Below are positions 18,447 through 26,733 of a stretch of 50,976 nucleotides of DNA, piece after piece. The first letter of the stretch is position 1. Every line of letters starts with the position of its first letter. The stretch covers positions 1-50,976 of the forward strand of contig JAFWFE010000095.1 of NCBI GenBank assembly GCA_017512555.1, given 5' to 3'. Under the pieces are notes generated by a model. The model ran no database searches, was not told the DNA's origin, and saw only the letters and a list, made by a program, of their open reading frames with translations. Position numbers and translations under genes: made by a program. The stretch comes from Solobacterium sp. (lineage in GTDB: Bacteria > Bacillota_I > Bacilli_A > Erysipelotrichales > Erysipelotrichaceae).

Positions 18447-20342
18447 TTACACATTTATTTTAACATCATCGTAATCATCACTGTTAGTCAATAATGTGAC
18501 TACGATATCCGGATGTCCGGCAGCTTTGATCTTTTCTCTGTTGAACTTGATCAGAGGCTGGCCAGCCTTTACTTTATCTCCGGCTTTAACGAATACTTCG
18601 AAGCCGTCACCGTTCATCTCTACGGTATCTACACCGACATGGATCAGCATTTCCATATCTTCCGCACCGGTAATACCTACGGCATGTTTGGATTCCGCGA
18701 CAGAAGAGATTTCTCCGTCATACGGCGCGACAACCGTTTCATTCTCCGGCCAGATACCTACACCTTCACCGAGAATACCCTGTTTGAATGTTTCATCCGG
18801 AATCTCTGTGTAAGGAACTACCTTACCTTCAACAGGAGCCTTGATCTCACCTGCAGAACAAGAGATGACTGTCTTTTCCGGGACTTTGTATTCGACTTCT
18901 TTTACCGGTTCCGGTGCTTTTACAACCGGAGCTTCGGTTTCTTCGGTCTCTTCTTTCCAGATAAACCAGGTGATTGCGAAGGCAATACCGCCGGCAATTA
19001 GAAGAACGATCGTATACTGCATAGGATTAGATACCGTCAGATAACCAGGAATACCGGTTACACCGTACGCTGTAGCACCAAAGCCGAGTAATGCGGCAAC
19101 CAGGGAACCAATGGCACCACCGATCATACCAGCCACAAACGGCTTGAAGAAACGCATGTTAACACCGAAGATTGCAGGTTCGGTAATACCGAGAGCCGCA
19201 GACAGAGAGGACGGAATCGCCACTGACTTTGTCTTCTGGTTGGCAACTTTCAGACCTACCGCAAGACATGCGCCGAACTGTGCGAAGTTCGCAGCAGAAG
19301 CGATCGGCATCCAGGTATTCAGGCCGCTCTCCGCAAGCATACCTGCTTCGATGACGTTATACATATGATGGAGACCCATAACGACTGTACAAGGATACAG
19401 AGCACCCATAGCGCAGGCGCCCAGAGGATTCCGTACGAGAATCTTCGCTCCTGCCAGAACCCAGGTTTCCAGCGTTGAGAAGATCGGTCCGACGATCCAC
19501 AATGTAACAAGCGCAGTAACCAGAACGGTGGTCAGCGGTGTAACAAACAGGTCGATCATTTCCGGAACATGCTTGTGCAGCCATTTTTCAACCTTGCACA
19601 TGATGAATACGGCAATGATGACAGGGATGACATGTCCCTGATACCCCGACCGTTGTATGGTTACCAGATTCCCGATCAGATGCCACTTCGGAATAATACC
19701 GTCGGTAACACCGAAGAAGGAATTGATCGCGTCAACATTCGCTACATTCCAGCCGTTCAGGAACGCGGAATGAATCATCAGCAAACCGATAACACCGCCG
19801 AGGAAGATATTTCCTCCAAATACTCTTGCGGCAGATACCGCGACGATCACCGGCAGATACGCAAACGCTGTATTCGCTACTGTATCCAGGAAAGCGAACC
19901 AGTCGGAACCACCGAAGCCAAGCCCCGGTACCTTAGCCAAAGCCTCAACCAGACCCATCATCAGACCGGAAGCGACGATTGCCGGAAGAATCGGTACGAA
20001 TACGTCACCGATGGTCTTCAGCATCTGTTTCCAGATCGGCTGTTTCGCAGCTGCGGCAGCCTTGACATCATCCTTTGTGCCTGCCTGTACACCGGTAACG
20101 GAAATAAACTCATCAAATACCTTGTTTACCGTACCTGTACCGATGATCAGCTGAAGCTGACCGTTAGACTCAAACATCCCCTTGACACCATCTACGTTTT
20201 CCAGAGCTTTCTTGTTTACCTTCGCGTTATCCGCAATAACAAGACGTAATCTGGTGGCGCAGTGTGCTGCACTGATAACATTTTCACCGCCGCCGATATT
20301 GGCTGCGATCTCTTCAGCGCATTTCCTGTAATCTAATGCCAT
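18447..20342 (-). CDS. scrA: Sucrose-type PTS transporter, EIIBCA
   Basis: A 631-residue protein of the glucose/sucrose superfamily in B-C-A order. The IIB domain (1-85) carries the phosphorylated Cys28 in AAHCATRLR. The IIC membrane domain (about 105-465) includes FVPILPAIVASGL, GLHHMYNVIEAG and GITEPAIFGVN. The IIA domain (about 485-631) has the His motif LIHVGVDTVEMNG. IIB and IIC resemble ScrA-type sucrose permeases (the TGTVNKV segment and GLHH region) more than trehalose or beta-glucoside ones. It would import sucrose as sucrose 6-phosphate. It is first in an operon with ptsH and ptsI. Substrate identity is inferred from similarity and the neighbouring amylosucrase-like gene. Confidence 0.85.
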   Translation of the reverse strand: MALDYRKCAEEIAANIGGGENVISAAHCATRLRLVIADNAKVNKKALENVDGVKGMFESNGQLQLIIGTGTVNKVFDEFISVTGVQAGTKDDVKAAAAAKQPIWKQMLKTIGDVFVPILPAIVASGLMMGLVEALAKVPGLGFGGSDWFAFLDTVANTAFAYLPVIVAVSAARVFGGNIFLGGVIGLLMIHSAFLNGWNVANVDAINSFFGVTDGIIPKWHLIGNLVTIQRSGYQGHVIPVIIAVFIMCKVEKWLHKHVPEMIDLFVTPLTTVLVTALVTLWIVGPIFSTLETWVLAGAKILVRNPLGACAMGALYPCTVVMGLHHMYNVIEAGMLAESGLNTWMPIASAANFAQFGACLAVGLKVANQKTKSVAIPSSLSAALGITEPAIFGVNMRFFKPFVAGMIGGAIGSLVAALLGFGATAYGVTGIPGYLTVSNPMQYTIVLLIAGGIAFAITWFIWKEETEETEAPVVKAPEPVKEVEYKVPEKTVISCSAGEIKAPVEGKVVPYTEIPDETFKQGILGEGVGIWPENETVVAPYDGEISSVAESKHAVGITGAEDMEMLIHVGVDTVEMNGDGFEVFVKAGDKVKAGQPLIKFNREKIKAAGHPDIVVTLLTNSDDYDDVKINV

Positions 20343-20361
20343 ATATTATCTCCTCTAGTTT

Positions 20362-20377
20362 AAATGTAACCGTTTAC
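20362..20377 (-). promoter_or_regulatory. cre / LacI-family operator
   Basis: The minus strand reads TTGTAAACGGTTACAT, which matches the published cre consensus WTGNAARCGNWWWCAW at every position. It lies about 10-25 bases downstream of the predicted transcription start, where CcpA or a sucrose LacI-type repressor would block elongation. Confidence 0.75.
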
Positions 20378-20392
20378 AACGGCTATGTTATT

Positions 20393-20421
20393 ATTATAAG
20401 CCTAGTATAAATATTTCACAA
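20393..20421 (-). promoter_or_regulatory. Promoter of the scrA-ptsH-ptsI operon
   Basis: -35 TTGTGA (20416-20421), 17-base spacer, -10 TATAAT (20393-20398) on the minus strand. No terminator separates it from the upstream HAD phosphatase gene, so read-through from that unit is possible. Confidence 0.8.
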
Positions 20422-20434
20422 ACTGAACTGTAAT

Positions 20435-21259
20435 TTATTCGGATAATCCCAGTTCCCGGAATGCCTTCGCAAGACCGTCTTCCGATACCGACGGACAAAC
20501 GATCGTACTGATCTTTTTCAGCGCTTCCGCCCCGTTGTCCATACATACCGATGTTCCTACAGTCTGGATCATCTCCAGGTCATTCATACTGTCACCGAAG
20601 CCGATGGTATCACGGATATCTTTGCCGAGATATTCGCACACACGGATGATTGCCCTGCCCTTGTCAAATGCCCGGTTGACCATCTCACCGTTGATGATAC
20701 CGTCACTGTTACCCTGGATCACAAAATCAAAATCCTGTTCCAAGGCAGCTTTAGCAGGAGCGATCTGTTCAAGATCTCCGCACATGAAGATGATCTTGTA
20801 TACCGGCTGTCCGTCATACTCCTTCATCGGGCGGATACCGAGGCTTTCTTCGATTGCCCTGCGCCACCGCTTGAGTTCAGAGTTACCGCCCGATGCCTTA
20901 GCCATGAAGTCACCGATGCCCTCATCGCCAAATGCCGCATCTCTGCCCTCAATGGTGCAGAATACACCTTGATCGTGCAGAAGATGAATTGCCTGTTCAA
21001 ACTGTTCTCTGCGCATCGGATGATCATAGATTACTTCGTCTCCGATCTGGACAAAGCCTCCGTTGACAGAGATAAAGCCGTCAAAGTCATAGGCAAGTAC
21101 AGGCTTCAGCATATTCGGGTTACGGCCGCTGCACAAGAATACCTTGTGTCCTTTTTGTCTGGCTTGTTGGATTGCCTCCTGGGCAGAATCGGGCGGTACG
21201 TTGGAGCCTGGCTCGGTCAGGGTGCCATCAATGTCCAAAAAGATTAGTTTATGATTCAT
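20435..21259 (-). CDS. Cof-type HAD-family hydrolase
   Basis: A 274-residue HAD-IIB phosphatase. Motif I is FLDIDGTL near the N-terminus, motif II CSGRNP, then the C2-type cap with YDHPMRREQ, a conserved Lys region (NRAFDKGRAI), and motif IV IGFGDSMNDLEM. Cof-family enzymes dephosphorylate sugar phosphates or flavin precursors. Placement directly after the amylosucrase-like gene and before the sucrose PTS suggests a hexose phosphate substrate. It starts 23 bases after the GH13 stop with GAAGGAG upstream, so the two are probably one transcript. Confidence 0.88.
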   Translation of the reverse strand: MNHKLIFLDIDGTLTEPGSNVPPDSAQEAIQQARQKGHKVFLCSGRNPNMLKPVLAYDFDGFISVNGGFVQIGDEVIYDHPMRREQFEQAIHLLHDQGVFCTIEGRDAAFGDEGIGDFMAKASGGNSELKRWRRAIEESLGIRPMKEYDGQPVYKIIFMCGDLEQIAPAKAALEQDFDFVIQGNSDGIINGEMVNRAFDKGRAIIRVCEYLGKDIRDTIGFGDSMNDLEMIQTVGTSVCMDNGAEALKKISTIVCPSVSEDGLAKAFRELGLSE

Positions 21260-21282
21260 ACGTGTTTTCTCCTTCCGTATGG

Positions 21283-23124
21283 TTAATCATACTTTTTATA
21301 TAACCAGCGGAATCCGTATCCTTCGATGGTTACTGCTTCAGCGGTCTGGGTTTCTCCGGTGATCATGTCGGTAAAGGATTCTCCTTCACTGATCCACGCG
21401 GTCTGGCTTATTGCGTCAAAGTTAAACAACGCGATGAGTTTCTCCCCGTCATGGTAACGTCCAAGAGCCAGGATATGATCGTTGTAGGGTTCCAGGGTCC
21501 AGACATCCGCGGATGCGTCAAATACCGGATGTGCGCAGCGGATATCTTCCAGTTCCGCCAGAGACAGATAGATCTGACCTTCCACCGTATCGGGATCATA
21601 GCGTTTCTCCGCATTTTCCCACGAGAAGTTTCCTCTGTGCAGGTAACGGCTGTCTGCTTGTTTCAGAGGATCATCATGGTAGGTAAGATCGTTGAACTGT
21701 CCGATTTCATCTCCGCTGTACAGGACGGGGATACCGCTTTGGGTAAGCAGGAAGGCATGTAAGGTGATATCCAGACGAATGGCGGCTTCTTCCTGGACGA
21801 TGTCACCTGCCTGCTGGCTGCCTTCAATACCGCAGAGGGAGGCAGTTGTTCCACACAATCTTGCATCTCCCAGACGCGGATCATCGTTGTACAGTTCTCC
21901 CCTGGCCATACTGCCTTCAAAGCGTCCCTGGAAGTAATCGTTCAGGAAGCGTTTGTGAGGGACTTCATCCATGCCGAAACGACGCAGGAAATCATAATCC
22001 AGACCCCATCCGATATCGTCATGACAGCGCAGGTAATTGAGGAAGGAATAGACCTTCGGGAGCTTGAATACAGTCTCTAATTGTTGTCTGAGCAGGCGTA
22101 CATCGTGGGTCGCTACGGTATGCCAGGTGCTTGCCATGGTCGTGACATTGTACAACATATGACATTCCGGTTTCTCGACAGTCCCAAAGTAAGGAACGAC
22201 CTTGGAGGGTTCCATGACAACTTCCCCAAGCAACAGTGTACCCGGGCAGACGATCTCACCCGCAAGACGCATCATTCTCACAAGCGTATGTACCTGGGGA
22301 AGATTACGGCACTGGGTACCGAGTTCTTTCCAGATATACGGGACAGCGTCCAGACGGATGATATCTACACCCTGGTTGCACAGGTATAACATATTCTCGG
22401 TCATATCGTTGAAGACGATCGGATTGGCATAATTCAGATCCCACTGGTAAGGATAGAACGTGGTCATGACAACTTTCTGTACTTCTTCACACCAGGAGAA
22501 ATTCCCTGGGGCAGTCGTCGGGAATACCTGCGGGACAGTCTTCTCATACTCATTCGGGATATCCCAGTTATCGTAGAAGAAATACCGGTCCTGGTATTGT
22601 TTCTCACCGTTCTTCGCGCGTCTTGCCCATTCATGGTCTTCACTTGTATGATTCATGACAAAGTCCAGACAGATGGATATACCGCGTCTGTGGCAGTCAT
22701 CCGCCAAATCCGCAAGATCTTCCATCGTTCCCAGGGCAGGATCAACCTGACGGAAATCGGCGACTGCGTAACCGCCGTCACTGCGTCCGGCAGGACTAAG
22801 CAGAAGAGGCATCAGATGGAGATAGTTGACGCCGGCTTCCTGCAGGTAATCCAGGTGTTTGTGTACTCCCTTAAGCGTACCCCCGAAACACTGGGTATAC
22901 ATCAACATACCCAGGGTAGAACGATCTTTGTACCAGTTCGGATTCTTCTCTCTTTTACGGTCCAGACGGCGCAGAGATATATCACGTTTTGTGTACATTC
23001 TTTCCAGCATGGATAAGAACCAGGCAAACGCTCTCTGATCGTTGTATAACTCCATGTAAAGCCATTTCAGTTCATCCAGATGAGTTTCCAGACGACGTGT
23101 AAAAACACTGGATATTTTTGCCAT
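21283..23124 (-). CDS. Amylosucrase-like GH13 enzyme
   Basis: A 613-residue alpha-amylase superfamily enzyme matching the GH13 subfamily 4 layout: an N-terminal helical region (1-85), then the catalytic barrel. Conserved regions are LDFVMNHTS (153-161), IIRLDAVPYIWK with nucleophile Asp259, LLGEVVM with acid/base Glu301, and CHDDIGWG with His368 and Asp369. Amylosucrases transfer glucose from sucrose to glucan and release fructose; close relatives are sucrose hydrolases. It acts on free sucrose, whereas the nearby PTS yields sucrose 6-phosphate, so how the two connect is unclear. No signal peptide, so cytosolic. GAGGAGG precedes the start; a TTGCGT/TATAAT promoter lies upstream. Confidence 0.85.
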   Translation of the reverse strand: MAKISSVFTRRLETHLDELKWLYMELYNDQRAFAWFLSMLERMYTKRDISLRRLDRKREKNPNWYKDRSTLGMLMYTQCFGGTLKGVHKHLDYLQEAGVNYLHLMPLLLSPAGRSDGGYAVADFRQVDPALGTMEDLADLADDCHRRGISICLDFVMNHTSEDHEWARRAKNGEKQYQDRYFFYDNWDIPNEYEKTVPQVFPTTAPGNFSWCEEVQKVVMTTFYPYQWDLNYANPIVFNDMTENMLYLCNQGVDIIRLDAVPYIWKELGTQCRNLPQVHTLVRMMRLAGEIVCPGTLLLGEVVMEPSKVVPYFGTVEKPECHMLYNVTTMASTWHTVATHDVRLLRQQLETVFKLPKVYSFLNYLRCHDDIGWGLDYDFLRRFGMDEVPHKRFLNDYFQGRFEGSMARGELYNDDPRLGDARLCGTTASLCGIEGSQQAGDIVQEEAAIRLDITLHAFLLTQSGIPVLYSGDEIGQFNDLTYHDDPLKQADSRYLHRGNFSWENAEKRYDPDTVEGQIYLSLAELEDIRCAHPVFDASADVWTLEPYNDHILALGRYHDGEKLIALFNFDAISQTAWISEGESFTDMITGETQTAEAVTIEGYGFRWLYKKYD

Positions 23125-23160
23125 GATGATCCTCCTCTATTTTGATTTAACTTCAATTTG

Positions 23161-23190
23161 ATTATAGTCATGCGCTTTGGAAGAACGCAA
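23161..23190 (-). promoter_or_regulatory. Promoter of the amylosucrase-like gene
   Basis: Minus strand: -35 TTGCGT (23185-23190), 18-base spacer, -10 TATAAT (23161-23166). It is back-to-back with the promoter of the DUF4186 gene; their -35 boxes are 6 bases apart. Confidence 0.7.
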
Positions 23191-23196
23191 GTTATC

Positions 23197-23226
23197 TTTA
23201 CGTCAGACATCAGGGAATCGTACAAT
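23197..23226 (+). promoter_or_regulatory. Promoter of the DUF4186 gene, possibly giving a near-leaderless mRNA
   Basis: -35 TTTACG (23197-23202), 18-base spacer, -10 TACAAT (23221-23226). The ATG at 23233 begins six bases after the -10, so transcription would begin at or next to the start codon. Confidence 0.55.
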
Positions 23227-23232
23227 AGGTTT

Positions 23233-23631
23233 ATGACCGAACAATTCTCCCGGGAAGAGTGGCTAAAGATTGATCTGTTCACACGCCTGCACAGATCACG
23301 TTTCCGTATGCGTTTTACCCTGAAAGAGGCAGATCTCACCTACATCGAAGAAAAAGGGATGGAAGTGATCCGAACCCACGCGGAAGAGATCGTACGCAAG
23401 AGATTGGCCCCTGCCATGCCGAAAAACGACGGTAAGCAGACACCGATGAGAGGCGCACCCAAAGGACACCCGGTATTCCTGGCTATGCATGCGACAGCGA
23501 CGTGCTGCCGGGGATGTCTGTCCACCTGGCATAATATCCCACAGGGCAGGGAACTGACAGAAAGAGAGATACAGTATATCGTCAAGGTGATCCTGTACTG
23601 GATTGAGAAAAACAGAAAAAAGGAGTATTGA
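23233..23631 (+). CDS. DUF4186 family protein
   Basis: A 132-residue protein starting at ATG 23233; an in-frame TTG at 23158 would add 25 residues, but they overlap the promoter and lack a ribosome binding site. The C-terminal half contains HATATCCRGCLSTWH (His86, Cys91, Cys92, Cys95, His100), followed by IPQGREL. This is the conserved core of DUF4186, and the Cys/His set looks like a metal site. No biochemical function is known. It is transcribed divergently from the amylosucrase-like gene and stands alone. Confidence 0.85.
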   Translation: MTEQFSREEWLKIDLFTRLHRSRFRMRFTLKEADLTYIEEKGMEVIRTHAEEIVRKRLAPAMPKNDGKQTPMRGAPKGHPVFLAMHATATCCRGCLSTWHNIPQGRELTEREIQYIVKVILYWIEKNRKKEY

Positions 23632-23805
23632 ATTGAACAATGCTTTTTTCATAACTGTACCCCTATATAATAAATATTTATATTTGATATAATATTCTAT
23701 TTGCAAGAATGCGCAAATATTCTTTCACACATTTATACATAATTTATCAGATTTTTCATTTAATGTAACTGTTTTTACCATATCTGCTTTCACGATTCTC
23801 CCGTA

Positions 23806-23838
23806 TAAATTAAAAACGATCCCTTTAATGAGATCGTT
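23806..23838 (-). terminator. Terminator of the first MATE gene
   Basis: Stem AACGATC (23815-23821) with GATCGTT (23832-23838) and a 10-base loop; the minus strand continues with TTTAATTTAT. The stretch 23632-23805 before it is AT-rich with only weak hairpins and no gene seen. Confidence 0.75.
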
Positions 23839-23859
23839 CCTGTGAATTGTGTATCTGTT

Positions 23860-25209
23860 TTATTCTTCCTGTAACGCGAATTTCTTTTCCAGCCGCTTTT
23901 TACAGATGATATACGCCGGTACCGCAAAGATTGCTGTACATACCCAGGCCATCGGTGATGCCAGACACACACCGGTAAAGCCCCACCATCGCGCAAAGAA
24001 CCTCGCCGCGATCAATCTGCCAACGACTTCTGTAATTCCGGTGATCATGCTGGCAATGGCGAAACCCATACCCTGCAGTACATTCGGGAAGAGATTGACA
24101 CAGGCAAGAAAAACAAACCCTGCCGTACAGATCAGGTTTGCCTTATACCCAAGCTCTATAACCTCCAGCGGCGCGTTCTTCACAAAGATATTCAACATAC
24201 TTCTGCCAAACAGATAGGAAATCAGTAAATCTGCCAGTGAAATTCCCGCTTCGATCAGGAACGCGGTACGGATCCCCTGTCCGACACGATCCAGTCGTCT
24301 GGCACCGATATTCTGTCCCGTAAACGGAGCCATGGATTGTCCCACAGCCATGATCGGCGCCGAGAGAATACCGTAGATCTTTCCTGATGCGGTCATCGCT
24401 GCTACAGCGTTAGTACCCATGGAATTTACCGCAACCTGCAGAATCGATATCCCTGACGCAATGATGGTCAGACGGATACCCATCGGAACACCATGTCTGA
24501 GCAGTTCTGTCGTATATTCTTTCTTCAGTTTCCAATCCTCTTTCTGTATATGCAGAAGAGGTACTCTCTTATAGATATGATAGACACAGGTTAAGCCTGA
24601 GATCAGCTGGGCGGTGACCGTAGCCAGGGCGGCTCCCTTGACACCAAGATGGAACACCAGGATAAACAACAAGTCCAGGACTATGTTGATCAGAGAAGAC
24701 ATCACCAGTAATAATACCGGGGTCTTACTGTCACCTAGGGAACGGATCACCGAGGCGGAATAGTTATACAACATCGTACAGGGTAAGCCCAGGAAGATGA
24801 TGTGAATATAGTCGTAGGCATATTCAAAGATCTCCGGAGGTGTTTTCATCACGACCAGGAGTCTGCGGCAGAGAATAGATACCACCGTCGTCACAACCAG
24901 GGCGATGATGGCAGCCAGCTGGATCCCGTTCGCCAGATATTTTCTCAGATTCTCATATCTTGCGCCGCCGAAACTCTGGGCAATCGATATCGCAAAACCA
25001 TTACAGGTGCCGGTACAAAACCAGATGACAAGAAAAGATAAAGATCCTGTAGATCCTACACCGGCAAGCTGATTCAGGCCAAGTGTACGTCCGACGATCA
25101 ATGTGTCCGCAACATTATAAAACTGCTGGAAAAGATTTCCCATCAATACCGGTATGGCAAAAAAGATGATGTGCCGCAGAGGAGAACCAGTCGTCATATC
25201 TCTGGTCAT
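23860..25209 (-). CDS. MATE family multidrug exporter (first copy)
   Basis: About 449 residues from ATG 25207-25209, chosen because AAAGGGGG lies about 7 bases ahead; an ATG two codons earlier (25215) almost touches that site. Twelve hydrophobic segments in two homologous halves, with the family features IPVLMGNLFQQFYNVADTLIVG at the start (a longer stretch, key residues N, Q, Y, D) and MAVGQSMAPFTGQNIGARR in the second half. MATE proteins export cationic drugs or metabolites using a Na+ or H+ gradient. Substrate unknown. Confidence 0.9.
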   Translation of the reverse strand: MTRDMTTGSPLRHIIFFAIPVLMGNLFQQFYNVADTLIVGRTLGLNQLAGVGSTGSLSFLVIWFCTGTCNGFAISIAQSFGGARYENLRKYLANGIQLAAIIALVVTTVVSILCRRLLVVMKTPPEIFEYAYDYIHIIFLGLPCTMLYNYSASVIRSLGDSKTPVLLLVMSSLINIVLDLLFILVFHLGVKGAALATVTAQLISGLTCVYHIYKRVPLLHIQKEDWKLKKEYTTELLRHGVPMGIRLTIIASGISILQVAVNSMGTNAVAAMTASGKIYGILSAPIMAVGQSMAPFTGQNIGARRLDRVGQGIRTAFLIEAGISLADLLISYLFGRSMLNIFVKNAPLEVIELGYKANLICTAGFVFLACVNLFPNVLQGMGFAIASMITGITEVVGRLIAARFFARWWGFTGVCLASPMAWVCTAIFAVPAYIICKKRLEKKFALQEE

Positions 25210-25337
25210 ATGCATTCCCCCTTTAAAACTCTGAAATTCCGGAATTAACCTAACAATAACAATCTTTCCCGAATAGTTCTATCACATAACATGTCATCAT
25301 ATATAAACAATCTTTGATATATACACTATTATATTTA

Positions 25338-25928
25338 TCAGCGTAATAACCAGCGGATAGCCCTGGTTATCCTCCTCCCGGCATCCTTGAAGTGATTCCC
25401 TTCATTCAGTTCAAAGATCACTTCGTGATCCGGATCTAACAATTTGGCGATCTCTGTTGTCTTCTCTTCTACCTTGGACATTAACGGATTCCGGGTATTC
25501 TTCTCCAGATCACCCAGGGACAGATATACACGGTGAGCCTTGCAGGGATGGCTCTTCATATATGTATCCAGATCCTTGTACCAGAGCGACCCGGAAACAC
25601 TTCCCGCACCGTATAAATCATCACGTACTGTAGATGCGTACAGGGCAAATAATCCGGCAAGCGAATATCCGATGATGATCTTCCTGGACTGCGGATACTT
25701 CTTCAGGACCGGATCCAGTTCTTTCAGGAATTCATCTGCCTCTCCTGCAAAGTCTTCTCCCTTGCGGAAGATCCTCTCTGCCGGCCACGGGGACATATAA
25801 CGGTTCCAGTCATAGTCATAGATTCCCAGGAAACAAACTCCCGGGAATTCCTGCGCATAGGGATGGATATCTTCTTCACCGATCAGTACGACTAACGATT
25901 CACCGGCACCTTCTTGTATAACCTTCAT
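25338..25928 (-). CDS. Alpha/beta-hydrolase-fold esterase-like protein
   Basis: About 196 residues from ATG 25926-25928, supported by AAAGGA eight bases upstream; the frame stays open 26 codons further without a ribosome binding site. It has the nucleophile elbow GYSLAG (Ser89) followed by LFALYAS, an Asp-containing strand (VYLSLGDLE) and a late His (EGNHF), the arrangement of esterase-D-type hydrolases. No signal peptide, so cytosolic. It is divergent from the membrane-anchored protein gene across 66 bases. Substrate unknown. Confidence 0.8.
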   Translation of the reverse strand: MKVIQEGAGESLVVLIGEEDIHPYAQEFPGVCFLGIYDYDWNRYMSPWPAERIFRKGEDFAGEADEFLKELDPVLKKYPQSRKIIIGYSLAGLFALYASTVRDDLYGAGSVSGSLWYKDLDTYMKSHPCKAHRVYLSLGDLEKNTRNPLMSKVEEKTTEIAKLLDPDHEVIFELNEGNHFKDAGRRITRAIRWLLR

Positions 25929-25943
25929 TTTGTGTTCCTTTCG

Positions 25944-25972
25944 TTGCATGTCCAGGTCGTTTTCGCTATGAT
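25944..25972 (+). promoter_or_regulatory. Promoter of the membrane-anchored protein gene
   Basis: -35 TTGCAT (25944-25949), 17-base spacer, -10 TATGAT (25967-25972), about 22 bases before the ATG. Confidence 0.7.
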
Positions 25973-25994
25973 AATGTACACAGGGAGGTTCCCC

Positions 25995-26693
25995 ATGTCT
26001 GTACAAAATAAACGTAAATTACCGGTATCTTCCATTCTCATGGTCCTGGCATTCATCATGTTTATCGTGACCTGGCTGTTTTATCATACCACACTCTTTG
26101 TGTCCTATCGTCCCGGGGTGGAAGACTACCTTCCGGCTGAAGAATACAGGCTGTATGATTCCCATAACTCCAGTGAAGATATTCTGCGGTCTCTTTCGGA
26201 TGTGGGTTACAATACCAGTCTGATCTCCTCCAATGACCTGCGCCATACCTCTCGGGGAGTCCAGCCGGGTGCTTCCTGGGAAGAGTTTGTGGATGCGTAC
26301 GGTGATGTCCGGGCACGTTCATTTAACGCATATGATTTCTCTGATCCGGAGGAACATTCCGACGAGTACTATGATACCCACTATGTCTATGACATGACTG
26401 TACGGGAATACGATGAACAATACATCAAGACCGGGGTAATCGATATGGAGAAAGAAGAACTCAATATCGTCTTCTCCTTTGACACCCAGGGTACAAATCT
26501 CGCCTATACCGAACAGGAAAGAGAACAGATGTTAGACCGGTATTATGATTCCTACTTCTCTTTCGGGTTTATCCACGGATCTTTCTACCCGGCATATCAT
26601 TCGGTATCGATGGATTTCTCTTTCTATCCTCCGTATGAAACAGACGGATATGATACTCCGGTACTCTACTCCATATCCATATACAAGTGGTAG
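25995..26693 (+). CDS. Unrecognised membrane-anchored extracytoplasmic protein
   Basis: A 232-residue protein starting at ATG 25995 with AGGGAGG seven bases upstream; the frame extends further 5' without support. A basic N-terminus (QNKRK) precedes one transmembrane helix (about 11-32), giving an N-in topology. The rest is an acidic, Tyr- and Ser-rich domain of about 195 residues outside the membrane, with repeated D/E-x-Y patterns (SDEYYDTHYVYD). No family recognised and no catalytic motif seen. It ends at a bidirectional terminator facing the second MATE gene. Confidence 0.75.
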   Translation: MSVQNKRKLPVSSILMVLAFIMFIVTWLFYHTTLFVSYRPGVEDYLPAEEYRLYDSHNSSEDILRSLSDVGYNTSLISSNDLRHTSRGVQPGASWEEFVDAYGDVRARSFNAYDFSDPEEHSDEYYDTHYVYDMTVREYDEQYIKTGVIDMEKEELNIVFSFDTQGTNLAYTEQEREQMLDRYYDSYFSFGFIHGSFYPAYHSVSMDFSFYPPYETDGYDTPVLYSISIYKW

Positions 26694-26707
26694 AAAACTT
26701 ACATAAA

Positions 26708-26733
26708 CAAAAAGACCGGCGACGGTCTTTTCT
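26708..26733. terminator. Bidirectional terminator between converging genes
   Basis: AAAGACCG (26711-26718), loop GCGA, CGGTCTTT (26723-26730), flanked by A-runs on the left and T-runs on the right, so both strands end in U-tracts. Confidence 0.88.

Noticed and set aside
23690..23745. Weak hairpin (ATTTGC...GCAAAT) as terminator of the DUF4186 gene
   Set aside because: Only 6 AT-rich pairs and no uninterrupted U-tract; not strong enough to list as a terminator.
25258..25315. Direct repeat AACAATCTTT at 25258-25267 and 25306-25315
   Set aside because: Two short AT-rich copies upstream of the first MATE gene; chance occurrence is likely in such sequence and no further symmetry supports an operator.
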